From the NCBI RefSeq assembly GCF_039592695.1, contig NZ_JBBUTK010000002.1, positions 620,001 to 684,000 of the forward strand: 64,000 nucleotides of DNA, in the 5' to 3' direction. The position numbers and the translations under genes are program-made. Each line of letters starts with the position of its first letter. The first letter of the stretch is position 1. The notes under the pieces were generated by a model. The model worked only from the letters and a program-made list of their open reading frames with translations. It was not told the origin of the DNA and searched no databases. Of this stretch, positions 34,201-41,600 are shown one piece after another. Source of the DNA: Flagellimonas_A sp039592695 (GTDB taxonomy: Bacteria; Bacteroidota; Bacteroidia; Flavobacteriales; Flavobacteriaceae).

Positions 34201-34627
34201 CATTGAACCAGAAACTATCGGAAAACGTGAAGGCCAATGCACCGACCATTCCGCTGCCCAGTACAGCTAAAGCTTTATTGTTGTTGAATTTTTTCTTGGA
34301 GGATATCAGCTTTCGGGTCAGGTTGGTAATCGTCCAAAAGGTAAACAACACGGCGAAGGCGCTTGATACCACAGAAACACAGTTCACCATCAACGCAATT
34401 TTCGTTTCATTGCCAAATGCGAACAAAGCAAAAAAGGCCCCGATCATTTGCAGCAACGGTGCCCCGGGGGGGTGGCCCACCTGCAATTTGGCAGAAGTAC
34501 TGATGTATTCACCAGCATCCCAAAAACTGCCCGTGGGTTCTACGGTCAGGGCATAAACGATAAGCGCAATGGTGAAGGATGCCCAACCGAGTAGGGTATC
34601 CCATTTTTTGAAGTCGTTCGCGAACAT
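31265..34627 (-). CDS. DUF2723 multi-pass membrane protein, GT-C-like
   Basis: Large protein of 1120 residues. The N-terminal half holds about a dozen hydrophobic helices and begins with the DUF2723 region (LTVEPTGSFWDAGEYISTSAKLQVGHPPGAPL), including the acidic residues in an early periplasmic loop expected of lipid-sugar-dependent GT-C glycosyltransferases. The C-terminal half is soluble with TPR-like helices (about residues 960-1060) and ends in an Asp/Glu/Pro-rich tail. In Bacteroidota such proteins have been linked to protein O-glycosylation; this is inference here. Monocistronic. Confidence 0.85.
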   Translation of the reverse strand: MFANDFKKWDTLLGWASFTIALIVYALTVEPTGSFWDAGEYISTSAKLQVGHPPGAPLLQMIGAFFALFAFGNETKIALMVNCVSVVSSAFAVLFTFWTITNLTRKLISSKKKFNNNKALAVLGSGMVGALAFTFSDSFWFNAGETEVYAMASFIMALLLWLGLKWTDSLEEPRGHRWLLLICFVVGLTFGIQFMGFLAIPSIGLLYYFKTYKKTTAKNFLLANIAVITVLILVYKFSLTYVLKLFGWSEIFFVNSIGLPFNSGTIIMGLLFVAAFYFTLRYTRKNNFQTGNLITLSLMFLILGFSSWLMLPIRANAQVVVNENNPEDARSLLAYYNREQYPGVDSPIYGAYFSDTFAEPGDDIDDQPKYEKDEKLGKYVIVNHYEGALQGPNKEHVGILPRLWSEQHAENYMQYYGALEFKIKPEYISNNELRNAVNQFRNAYDSGEIDAEQYIRFLREFSDYIEVEPPTLAQNIRYLFDFQWGYMYMRYFMWNFVGRQNDVQGRFDDNGQWRSGVGFIDSFFFGSQKNLPQDWLDNKARNTYFFLPLLLGIIGIVFQISKNPKQFWVLFVFFMFTGLAIQFYTNPYIFQPRERDYSLVGSFYVFAIWIGIGAYGLFDEARKLLKGKLAAPLTIGLCLLAVPLLMAYQNWDDHDRSNRKTARSTAKAYLDSCQQDAGAILFTIGDNDTFPLWYVQEIEGHRTDVRIVCTSLFATDWYIDQMKRQAYESAPIPSQLTHDKYSYGTRDAIYYQGVTENRWNIKDFMDWVGSDKPQTKFKYLLEKQGADLSQYSKSTQEIVYYPTNKIRVPVNKKNVIESGLVKEKDSALIVDYIDIDLPQSALTKQRILMLDLLANNDWKRPIYFSGGSFDSAEYLWMKDYLQLDGLVYKLVPIKTEYEGIFDMGRIDSKLMYDIVKKWEWGNSGNDGIYHDPQTRSQGISFRGNLARLMETFINEGEINKAKEVIDITMANIPVEHFAFYTFVEPFVDGYYKVGEKQKARELFHKLIAIYQDRLEYYAGIPYDEQYDKIEDILSDMEAYRRNLDILIENQDQELAQKETLIFNEYIDRFTQFIGDEPEFLEEPEPILEDPNALDTVDLDAVRTEDDTVPPADVLGDTVED

Positions 34628-34733
34628 AGGTCGTTGTTAAGCGTGGGGCGAATTTAGCAATTAAACGGGATACGGTCTGGTGTTTTTTCAAAACCTTTAA
34701 CAGCAGAACAAGGGTGATTGAGGTCAAAATTTG

Positions 34734-34764
34734 TTTGGTGTAACCAAAGATTGTCTTAAATTTG
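34734..34764 (+). promoter_or_regulatory. Promoter of tRNA-Gln
   Basis: TTTG (34734-34737), 19 nt, then TAAATTTG (34757-34764): full consensus. The expected start is about 12-15 nt before the tRNA 5' end. Confidence 0.88.
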
Positions 34765-34782
34765 CACCCGCATTTGCGGTAT

Positions 34783-34854
34783 TGGCCTATGGTGTAATTG
34801 GCAACACTACTGGTTTTGGTCCAGTCATTCTAGGTTCGAGTCCTAGTAGGCCAA
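34783..34854 (+). tRNA. tRNA-Gln (anticodon TTG)
   Basis: Complete cloverleaf: acceptor TGGCCTA/TAGGCCA, D-stem GTGT/ACAC, anticodon stem ACTGG/CCAGT with loop TTTTGGT (anticodon TTG), T-arm CTAGG-TTCGAGT-CCTAG, discriminator A. CCA is not encoded. It has its own promoter and terminator. Confidence 0.97.
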
Positions 34855-34863
34855 CGAAGAAAG

Positions 34864-34890
34864 TCCCAACCATTTAAGTTGGGATTTTTT
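34864..34890 (+). terminator. Terminator of tRNA-Gln
   Basis: TCCCAAC-CATTTAA-GTTGGGA followed by six T, 9 nt after the tRNA. Confidence 0.92.
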
Positions 34891-34905
34891 ATTCCCGTCC
34901 CTTGG

Positions 34906-34936
34906 TTGTGTAAGAAATGTAATTATAGTACATTTG
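34906..34936 (+). promoter_or_regulatory. Promoter of rimP-nusA-infB
   Basis: TTG (34906-34908), 20 nt, then TACATTTG (34929-34936), a good match to the Bacteroidota consensus. The transcription start is expected near 34942, giving a leader of about 60 nt. Confidence 0.8.
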
Positions 34937-34967
34937 CACCACTGAACGGATATAAAGGTATTCATAA

Positions 34968-34991
34968 GGGGACTTCGAGTCCCCTCTTTTA
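34968..34991 (+). promoter_or_regulatory. Terminator-like leader hairpin before rimP
   Basis: GGGGACT-TCG-AGTCCCC (34968-34984) followed by TCTTTT, 13-19 nt before the rimP ATG. The stable stem plus U-tract inside the leader has the form of an intrinsic terminator, so it may act as an attenuator for an operon that encodes NusA, itself a termination/pausing factor. Confidence 0.6.
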
Positions 34992-35003
34992 TTACTTGAT
35001 TTT

Positions 35004-35465
35004 ATGCTGGGCGATAAGGTCACCGAACTTTTGAAAAAGGCACTTGAGCAACGACCATCACTTTTTTTAATTGATTTGTCGATAACAAATGATCATAAAA
35101 TAAAGGTAGTTTTAGATGGTGACAACGGGGTGACCCTAGAAGATTGTATTGCGGTCAGTAGGGGTATTGAGCACGAGCTTGACCGTGACGAGCATGACTT
35201 TTCGTTAGAGGTGACCTCAGCTGGTGCGATTGCACCCTTGCAACTGCCCCGACAGTATAGAAAGAATATAGGCCGCAAGTTAAAGGTCAAGACAAAAGAG
35301 GGTGAGTTTGAAGGCAGTCTGACCGAGGCCGATGAAGAACATATAGTATTGGAGTGGAAAGCCCGAGAACCGAAACCCGTTGGCAAGGGCAAGCATACAG
35401 TACAGAAGCGGCAAGAGATTGCGTTTTCTGATATCGAAGAAGCAAAAGTGGTTTTAAAATTTTAA
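35004..35465 (+). CDS. rimP: Ribosome maturation factor RimP
   Basis: RimP (153 residues), needed for 30S subunit maturation. Typical segments are DGDNGVTLEDCIAVSRGIEHELD, FSLEVTSAGAIAPL (where other bacteria have EVSSPGxxRPL) and the C-terminal SH3-like barrel (GRKLKVKTKEGEFEGSLTEA). It is first in rimP-nusA-infB, 12 nt from nusA. Confidence 0.95.
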   Translation: MLGDKVTELLKKALEQRPSLFLIDLSITNDHKIKVVLDGDNGVTLEDCIAVSRGIEHELDRDEHDFSLEVTSAGAIAPLQLPRQYRKNIGRKLKVKTKEGEFEGSLTEADEEHIVLEWKAREPKPVGKGKHTVQKRQEIAFSDIEEAKVVLKF

Positions 35466-35477
35466 TTATTAAGTAGC

Positions 35478-36710
35478 ATGGAAAATCTGGCGCTTATTGA
35501 ATCCTTTTCAGAATTTAAGGACGATAAGTTCATTGACAGGGTAACTTTGATGGCGATATTGGAAGAAGTCTTCCGCGGTGCGCTGAAAAGAAAGTTTGGT
35601 TCTGATGATAATTTTGACATTATCATCAATCCCGATAAGGGAGATTTGGAAATTTGGAGAAACAGAGTTGTTGTCAAAGACGGTGAAGTCGAAGAACCCA
35701 ATGAAGAGATATCACTTTCAGAGGCCCGAAAGATCGAACCTGATTTTGAGGTGGGTGAAGATGTGTCTGAAGAAGTGAAGCTCAAAGACCTGGGCCGTAG
35801 GGCCATCTTGGCATTGCGACAAAACTTGATTGCCAAAATACATGAGCATGACAATACCACCATCTACAAACAGTTCAAAGATCTTGAAGGTGAGATCTAT
35901 ACGGCCGAAGTACACCACATACGCCATAAGGCAATCATTCTTCTTGATGATGAGGGCAATGAGATTATCATGCCCAAAGACCGACAGATTCCATCTGATT
36001 TTTTCAGAAAAGGAGACAACGTCAGGGGAATCATTGAGAGTGTAGAGCTGAAGGGCAACAAACCTGCCATCATCATGTCAAGAACATCGCCCAAGTTTTT
36101 AGAGCAGTTGTTCCATCAAGAAATACCCGAGGTGTTCGATGGCCTGATTACCATTAAGAAGGCAGTGCGCATTCCTGGGGAGAAAGCAAAGGTGGCCGTT
36201 GACTCGTATGACGACCGTATCGATCCTGTGGGTGCCTGTGTCGGTATGAAAGGCTCACGTATTCATGGCATCGTTCGTGAACTGGGCAATGAAAATATTG
36301 ATGTCATCAACTGGACGAACAATCCACAATTGATGGTGACAAGGGCATTGAGCCCAGCTAGGGTAACTTCCGTTAAGCTCGATGATGAAAAGAAGACCGC
36401 GCAGGTATTTCTAAAACCAGAAGAAGTCTCAAAGGCCATTGGTCGTGGGGGCCATAATATTCGTTTGGCAGGCCAATTGACTGGTTATGAAATAGATGTA
36501 TATCGCGAAGGCGTTGAAGAAGATGTGGAGTTGACCGAATTCGGAGACGAAATCGATTCATGGATCATTGAAGAATTTAGAAAGATAGGTCTTGATACGG
36601 CACGCAGTGTATTGGAGCAAGATGCCGAAGATCTTGTCAAGCGTACCGATTTAGAAGAAGAGACCGTGGCTGAGGTAGTGCGCATACTGAAGTCAGAGTT
36701 TGAAGATTAG
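35478..36710 (+). CDS. nusA: Transcription termination/antitermination factor NusA
   Basis: NusA (410 residues). An N-terminal polymerase-binding domain (about 1-125) is followed by S1 (about 130-200, IYTAEVHHIRHKAIILLDDEG) and two KH domains (DPVGACVGMKGSRIHGIVREL; KAIGRGGHNIRLAGQLTGYEI). It lacks the long C-terminal acidic repeats of gammaproteobacterial NusA, as is usual outside that group. Central gene of the conserved operon. Confidence 0.97.
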   Translation: MENLALIESFSEFKDDKFIDRVTLMAILEEVFRGALKRKFGSDDNFDIIINPDKGDLEIWRNRVVVKDGEVEEPNEEISLSEARKIEPDFEVGEDVSEEVKLKDLGRRAILALRQNLIAKIHEHDNTTIYKQFKDLEGEIYTAEVHHIRHKAIILLDDEGNEIIMPKDRQIPSDFFRKGDNVRGIIESVELKGNKPAIIMSRTSPKFLEQLFHQEIPEVFDGLITIKKAVRIPGEKAKVAVDSYDDRIDPVGACVGMKGSRIHGIVRELGNENIDVINWTNNPQLMVTRALSPARVTSVKLDDEKKTAQVFLKPEEVSKAIGRGGHNIRLAGQLTGYEIDVYREGVEEDVELTEFGDEIDSWIIEEFRKIGLDTARSVLEQDAEDLVKRTDLEEETVAEVVRILKSEFED

Positions 36711-36751
36711 ATTATATTTGCACAACCAAAAAACAAGGGTAGAAAGGTTAT

Positions 36752-39394
36752 ATGGCTGAAAATCCAACGATACGATTAAATAAGGTTCTCAGGGAATTGA
36801 ACATCTCTTTGGACAGGGCCGTCGATTACCTTAACTCTCAGGGGCATGATGTTGAGGCAAGGCCTACCACAAAGATTTCAGATGAGGTTTACCAAGTACT
36901 GTTGGATGAGTTTCAGACTGACAAGAGCAAACGTGTGGCCTCTAAAGAAGTAGCCGAAGAGAAGCAGAAAGAGAAAGAGGAGATTCGCCAACAGATGGAG
37001 CAGGAGCTCGAAGAGCGCCGTGTCGCACGAGAGCGCCGTAATGCCAAAGCTGAGGTGGTTCAGGCCAAAGTTGAGCTTGAAGGGCCAAAAACGGTCGGTA
37101 AAATCGATTTGGAAAAAAAGTCTGGCTCCTTAGAAGACAGAAAGGTACAAGAAGAAAAGAAAGAAGAAAAAGCTGCTCCAAAAAAAGAAGCGCCAAAACC
37201 GGAAACGGCAAAGAAAGAGGAGCCCAAAAAACAGCAAGAGGCTGAACCCGCGACCATCGAGACCCAATACAAAAAGTTGGATGGCCCCAAGATTACCGAT
37301 AAAATTGACCTTTCAAAATTTGATAAGCCCAAAAAAAAGAAAGAAGAGTCGAAGAAAAACGACGCTGCTTCTGGTTCAGACCGTAAGCGTAGGCGAAGAC
37401 GTATTGTCAGCAAGCCGAACCAAAATGCATCCGGTAACGGTAGGGGAGGAAACAGAAGGGGCCAACGTGCGGGCGCACCAAAGGTAGAGCCTACCGAAGA
37501 AGAAGTACAAAAGCAGGTTCGCGAGACCCTTGAGAAACTTCAGGGCAAATCAAGCAAGGGCAAAGGGGCTAAATATCGTAGAGAAAAACGCGACCAGCAC
37601 CGTCAGCAAACGGCGCAAGAAATTGAACAACAAGAACTTGAGAGCAAGATTCTGAAGGTGACCGAGTTCGTGACCGTCAATGAGGTTGCGACAATGATGA
37701 ACGTCTCGACCACCGAAATCATCTCGGCTTGTATGTCATTGGGCATCATGGTGACCATGAACCAAAGATTGGATGCTGAAACGCTGTCAATTGTGGCAGA
37801 AGAGTTTGGCTATGAAGTTGAGTTTGTCACCGCCGAAATCGAAGAATCGATTGAAATTGAGGAAGATGCTCCCGAAGATTTACAGCCCAGAGCACCTATC
37901 GTGACGGTTATGGGTCACGTTGACCATGGTAAAACCTCGTTGTTGGATTATGTTCGTGAAGAGAATGTCATTGCCGGTGAGAGCGGAGGCATCACCCAGC
38001 ATATTGGTGCCTATGGTGTAACCTTGAATGACGGCCAACGAATTACTTTCTTGGATACTCCAGGTCACGAAGCCTTTACCGCGATGCGGGCAAGAGGAGC
38101 ACAGGTGACCGATATCGCCATCATCGTAGTTGCTGCAGATGATGACATCATGCCGCAGACCAAAGAGGCCATCAGCCATGCCCAGGCAGCGGGGGTGCCC
38201 ATTGTATTTGCCATCAATAAAATTGATAAACCGACAGCGAATCCTGATAAAATCAAAGAAGGTCTGGCCAGTATGAATTTGTTGGTGGAAGACTGGGGAG
38301 GAAAAATACAATCACATGACATTTCGGCCAAAACAGGCGAAGGTGTCAAAGAACTTTTAGAGAAGGTTTTGCTGGAAGCTGAATTGCTGGAATTGAAGGC
38401 AAATCCCGATAAATTGGCCAACGGTACTGTGGTTGAGGCATTCTTGGATAAAGGCCGCGGCTATGTTTCCACGATTTTGGTGCAAGAAGGTACGCTTGAA
38501 ATTGGCGATTATGTGCTTGCAGGCACCCACAGCGGTAAAATCAAGGCCATGCAAGATGAGCGTGGAAAAGATGTGAAAAAAGCAGGTCCTGCAACCCCTA
38601 TCTCTATTTTAGGGTTGGATGGTGCACCACAGGCAGGTGACAAGTTCAATGTGTTGGAAGACGAGCGCGAAGCCAAATCAATTGCTTCCAAGCGTTCACA
38701 ATTACAGCGTGAACAATCTGTTCGTACACAACGACATATCACTTTGGATGAAATCGGAAGGCGAATCGCTTTGGGTGATTTCCAAGAGCTGAACATTATT
38801 TTGAAAGGTGATGTGGATGGTTCTGTGGAAGCCCTGACAGATTCCTTCCAGAAACTTTCCACAGATGAGATACAGGTAAACATCATACATAAAGGTGTCG
38901 GTGCCATCACCGAATCAGATGTGTTGTTGGCAAGCGCATCCGATGCCATCATCATCGGCTTCAACGTACGACCTATGGGCAATGCGAGGGATATTGCCGA
39001 CAAGGAAGAAATCGATATCCGTACATACTCCATTATTTACGATGCCATCAATGATCTCAAAGATGCGATGGAAGGCATGTTGTCACCTGAAATGAAAGAA
39101 GAGGTGACAGGTACGGCCGAGATTCGTGAGACCTTCAAGATTTCGAAAATCGGTACCATTGCAGGCTGTATGGTGACCAGCGGCAAAATCTTTAGAAACT
39201 CCCAGATTCGATTAATACGCGATGGTGTTGTGGTCTTCACTGGTGAATTGGCCTCATTGAAACGCTTCAAAGATGACGTGAAAGAGGTTGCCAAAGGATA
39301 TGAATGTGGTCTTCAGGTCAAGAATTACAACGATATTAAAGAAGGCGATACCGTTGAGGCGTTCCAAGAGGTGGCGGTGAAGAAGAAACTTTGA
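36752..39394 (+). CDS. infB: Translation initiation factor IF-2
   Basis: IF-2 (880 residues) delivers initiator tRNA to the 30S subunit. Residues 1-60 form a small N-terminal helical domain (IRLNKVLRELNISLDRAVDYL). Residues about 60-300 are a Lys/Glu/Arg-rich low-complexity linker. The G domain has GHVDHGKTSLLDY (about 387-399), DTPGHEAFTAMRARGAQ, NKIDKP and SAKTGEG. The C-terminal domains follow in normal order. Last gene of rimP-nusA-infB. Confidence 0.98.
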   Translation: MAENPTIRLNKVLRELNISLDRAVDYLNSQGHDVEARPTTKISDEVYQVLLDEFQTDKSKRVASKEVAEEKQKEKEEIRQQMEQELEERRVARERRNAKAEVVQAKVELEGPKTVGKIDLEKKSGSLEDRKVQEEKKEEKAAPKKEAPKPETAKKEEPKKQQEAEPATIETQYKKLDGPKITDKIDLSKFDKPKKKKEESKKNDAASGSDRKRRRRRIVSKPNQNASGNGRGGNRRGQRAGAPKVEPTEEEVQKQVRETLEKLQGKSSKGKGAKYRREKRDQHRQQTAQEIEQQELESKILKVTEFVTVNEVATMMNVSTTEIISACMSLGIMVTMNQRLDAETLSIVAEEFGYEVEFVTAEIEESIEIEEDAPEDLQPRAPIVTVMGHVDHGKTSLLDYVREENVIAGESGGITQHIGAYGVTLNDGQRITFLDTPGHEAFTAMRARGAQVTDIAIIVVAADDDIMPQTKEAISHAQAAGVPIVFAINKIDKPTANPDKIKEGLASMNLLVEDWGGKIQSHDISAKTGEGVKELLEKVLLEAELLELKANPDKLANGTVVEAFLDKGRGYVSTILVQEGTLEIGDYVLAGTHSGKIKAMQDERGKDVKKAGPATPISILGLDGAPQAGDKFNVLEDEREAKSIASKRSQLQREQSVRTQRHITLDEIGRRIALGDFQELNIILKGDVDGSVEALTDSFQKLSTDEIQVNIIHKGVGAITESDVLLASASDAIIIGFNVRPMGNARDIADKEEIDIRTYSIIYDAINDLKDAMEGMLSPEMKEEVTGTAEIRETFKISKIGTIAGCMVTSGKIFRNSQIRLIRDGVVVFTGELASLKRFKDDVKEVAKGYECGLQVKNYNDIKEGDTVEAFQEVAVKKKL

Positions 39395-39484
39395 TGTTTG
39401 GTGCACGATGCTAGTAGTTCGATGTTTGATCATAACCTTCGACTTTAAAAACATCACCCAGCACCGGGCATTATACATCCGACC

Positions 39485-39871
39485 TCACTCAGGCTTCAAC
39501 AACATGGCATTCGGATATTTTTTACGCACTTCAAGATATTTGCGCTCGGCCTCAAGACGGTTTTTGAACTTGCCTACGCGTACCCGATAGGTAGGCGATT
39601 CAAATTCAATCTTAGAGGGCATATTCGGAAAATCTTCATCGATCTTGGTCTTAAGGTTGAGTGCCTTTTGGTAGTTTCCAAAACCGACCTGAATCTGATA
39701 ATATTCTGATTTTGAGTGAACTGCAGTGTAAGCTTTCACCAATTCATCGATTCTAGAATCTTTTTCGATGTTTATCTGGCCTTCCTGGGCCAAAATCCCA
39801 AAAGAAAAAAGAAAAAAAGCTGCGGAAAAAAATACACTCTTCATAGGCTTACAATATAGCTTTTGCATCAA
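39485..39871 (-). CDS. SPOR domain protein
   Basis: Exported protein of 128 residues with a signal peptide (ends FGILAQ) and a C-terminal SPOR domain (YYQIQVGFGNYQKALNLKTKI, SPTYRVRVGKFKNRLEAERK). SPOR domains bind denuded glycan strands of peptidoglycan. Convergent with infB and divergent from the Act operon. On the minus strand a TACATTTG box (39876-39883) lies just upstream. Confidence 0.85.
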   Translation of the reverse strand: MMQKLYCKPMKSVFFSAAFFLFSFGILAQEGQINIEKDSRIDELVKAYTAVHSKSEYYQIQVGFGNYQKALNLKTKIDEDFPNMPSKIEFESPTYRVRVGKFKNRLEAERKYLEVRKKYPNAMLLKPE

Positions 39872-39982
39872 AATACAAATGTAATTCTTTAAATATGATG
39901 GGATTAAAAACCCTATTATTTAGACTGATTATAAATTGTGGATTATAAATCCCTTAACATTTTAAAAATTGCTGGCGTATCG

Positions 39983-39990
39983 TATTTTTG
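39983..39990 (+). promoter_or_regulatory. -7 box of the act-cox operon
   Basis: TATTTTTG matches TAnnTTTG, with TTTT rather than TTTG 19 nt upstream. It lies 75 nt before the actA ATG and is the only good box in the gap. Confidence 0.5.
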
Positions 39991-40064
39991 TGCACGATTT
40001 GAACCACGGTAATTACTAACTCACACGTTGTCAATTGAAATTACTGTGCCAAGATTTCACTAGC

Positions 40065-41441
40065 ATGAAAAAGGTTTTGAACCGCATTCAATTTTTACTG
40101 GTTTTTGGTCTAAGTTTTCTACTTCTCCCACTCTTTTTTTCACCCGCACTGGCTCAGGATGAAGCTGTAGCTGAAGAACCTGCAGCCGAGGCTACTGCCG
40201 AAGACCTTGGCGGAGACCCAGTAGCCGGAAAGCAACTTTTTAACCAGAACTGTGCCGCTTGCCATGCTTTGAATCGAAAGATGACAGGCCCGGCCTTGGC
40301 CAATGTCGAAACCCGACTGGCCGAAGAAGAAGGTTTGGACAAAGAGTGGATGTACCAGTGGATCAAGAACAGTGCGGGCATGATTGCTTCTGGTGATGCA
40401 TACGCCAACAAGATTTATAACGAATACAATCAAGCGGCGATGACCGCTTTTCCGACCCTCAGCAATGAGGATATTGACAATATTTTGGCGTACACGGCAG
40501 CGCCCGTAGCCACTCCAGCCCAGCCAACCGCTGCGGCTGGTGAAGCTGTAGCGGACAGTGGAGAAGGCGGCGGTATTTCGAACAGTATTATTCTAGGAGC
40601 GCTTGCCCTTGTTTTTGGCATCTTGGTCATTATGCTGTTTTTGGTCAATCGTACCTTGCGGCGAATTGCCGAAGCCAATGGTGTGCAAGTGGTCAAGGCA
40701 GATGCAGAGAAACGTACCCCAATTTGGAAAGCCTTTGCACAAAACCAATTCTTGGTTTTGGTGACTGTCATTTTTTTACTGTTGGGCAGTGCCTATTATG
40801 CGTATGAGTGGATGTCGCAAATTGGTGTTGATCAAGGGTATGCCCCCGTGCAGCCAATTCACTACTCGCACAAGATACATGCCGGCGACAACAAAATAGA
40901 ATGCAAGTACTGCCATTCATCGGCAAGGGTGTCAAAGCATTCGGGCATTCCATCGCTGAATGTTTGTATGAACTGCCACAAATCCATTTATGAGTACACG
41001 GGTAATCCTGAAGGTCCCACAGCCGAGGATTTGGCAAACGGCTACACCAATGAATTTTACACCAAAGAGATCAAAAAATTATACAAAGCCGTGGGCTGGA
41101 ATGAGGAAGAACAGCGTTATACCGGTGAAACCCAACCTGTGGAATGGGTGCGCATCCACAATCTTCCCGATTTTGCCTACTTCAACCATTCACAGCACGT
41201 TTCAGTGGCGGGCATTGAGTGCCAGACTTGTCACGGCCCAGTGGAAGAGATGGAAATCATGTACCAATATTCACCATTGACCATGGGCTGGTGCATCAAC
41301 TGTCACCGTGAAACTGAGGTACAAGTGGCCAACAACGGGTATTATGAAAAAATACATGACGAGCTTTCGAAGAAGTATGGTGTTGATAAATTGACCGCGG
41401 CACAGATGGGTGGATTGGAATGTGGCAAGTGTCACTACTGA
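40065..41441 (+). CDS. actA: Alternative complex III subunit ActA, multiheme cytochrome c
   Basis: Periplasmic/membrane cytochrome of 458 residues from ATG 40065. Six CXXCH sites are present: CAACH in an N-terminal monoheme class I-like domain, then CKYCH, CMNCH, CQTCH, CINCH and CGKCH in the pentaheme ActA domain. Between them lie two hydrophobic helices (about residues 170-195 and 225-250). It has a signal peptide ending ALAQ and then an Ala/Glu-rich stretch. The extra heme domain fused to pentaheme ActA is the notable point. It accepts electrons within ACIII and starts the operon. Confidence 0.92.
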   Translation: MKKVLNRIQFLLVFGLSFLLLPLFFSPALAQDEAVAEEPAAEATAEDLGGDPVAGKQLFNQNCAACHALNRKMTGPALANVETRLAEEEGLDKEWMYQWIKNSAGMIASGDAYANKIYNEYNQAAMTAFPTLSNEDIDNILAYTAAPVATPAQPTAAAGEAVADSGEGGGISNSIILGALALVFGILVIMLFLVNRTLRRIAEANGVQVVKADAEKRTPIWKAFAQNQFLVLVTVIFLLLGSAYYAYEWMSQIGVDQGYAPVQPIHYSHKIHAGDNKIECKYCHSSARVSKHSGIPSLNVCMNCHKSIYEYTGNPEGPTAEDLANGYTNEFYTKEIKKLYKAVGWNEEEQRYTGETQPVEWVRIHNLPDFAYFNHSQHVSVAGIECQTCHGPVEEMEIMYQYSPLTMGWCINCHRETEVQVANNGYYEKIHDELSKKYGVDKLTAAQMGGLECGKCHY

Positions 41442-41560
41442 TTTTGGAGGTGCGATTTACGAAGTGTGATTGAAAGATATAAAACTGATTGAACAAAAAT
41501 TGAAAATATTTGATTTTAGAAGTATGTAATGCGAGAAAGAATTTCAAACCATGAAGTTTG

Positions 41561-41592
41561 ATAATCTAAAATCGTGATTCTAAAATCGTAAT
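41561..41592. repeat. Tandem ATTCTAAAATCGT repeat
   Basis: Two near-identical 13-14 nt units (ATCTAAAATCGTG and ATTCTAAAATCGT) directly before actB, followed by a third partial AATT. The 153-nt actA-actB gap also has GTGCGATTTACGAAGTGTGA. No promoter or terminator is evident. Confidence 0.65.
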
Positions 41593-41600
41593 TAATGTAT

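Noticed and set aside
34783..34854. tRNA-Gln as an integration site for a mobile element
   Set aside because: No integrase, no duplicated tRNA 3' end nearby, and housekeeping genes follow directly.
38509..39033. 174-residue minus-strand frame opposite infB
   Set aside because: Ser/Cys-rich shadow of IF-2, no start context or neighbours.
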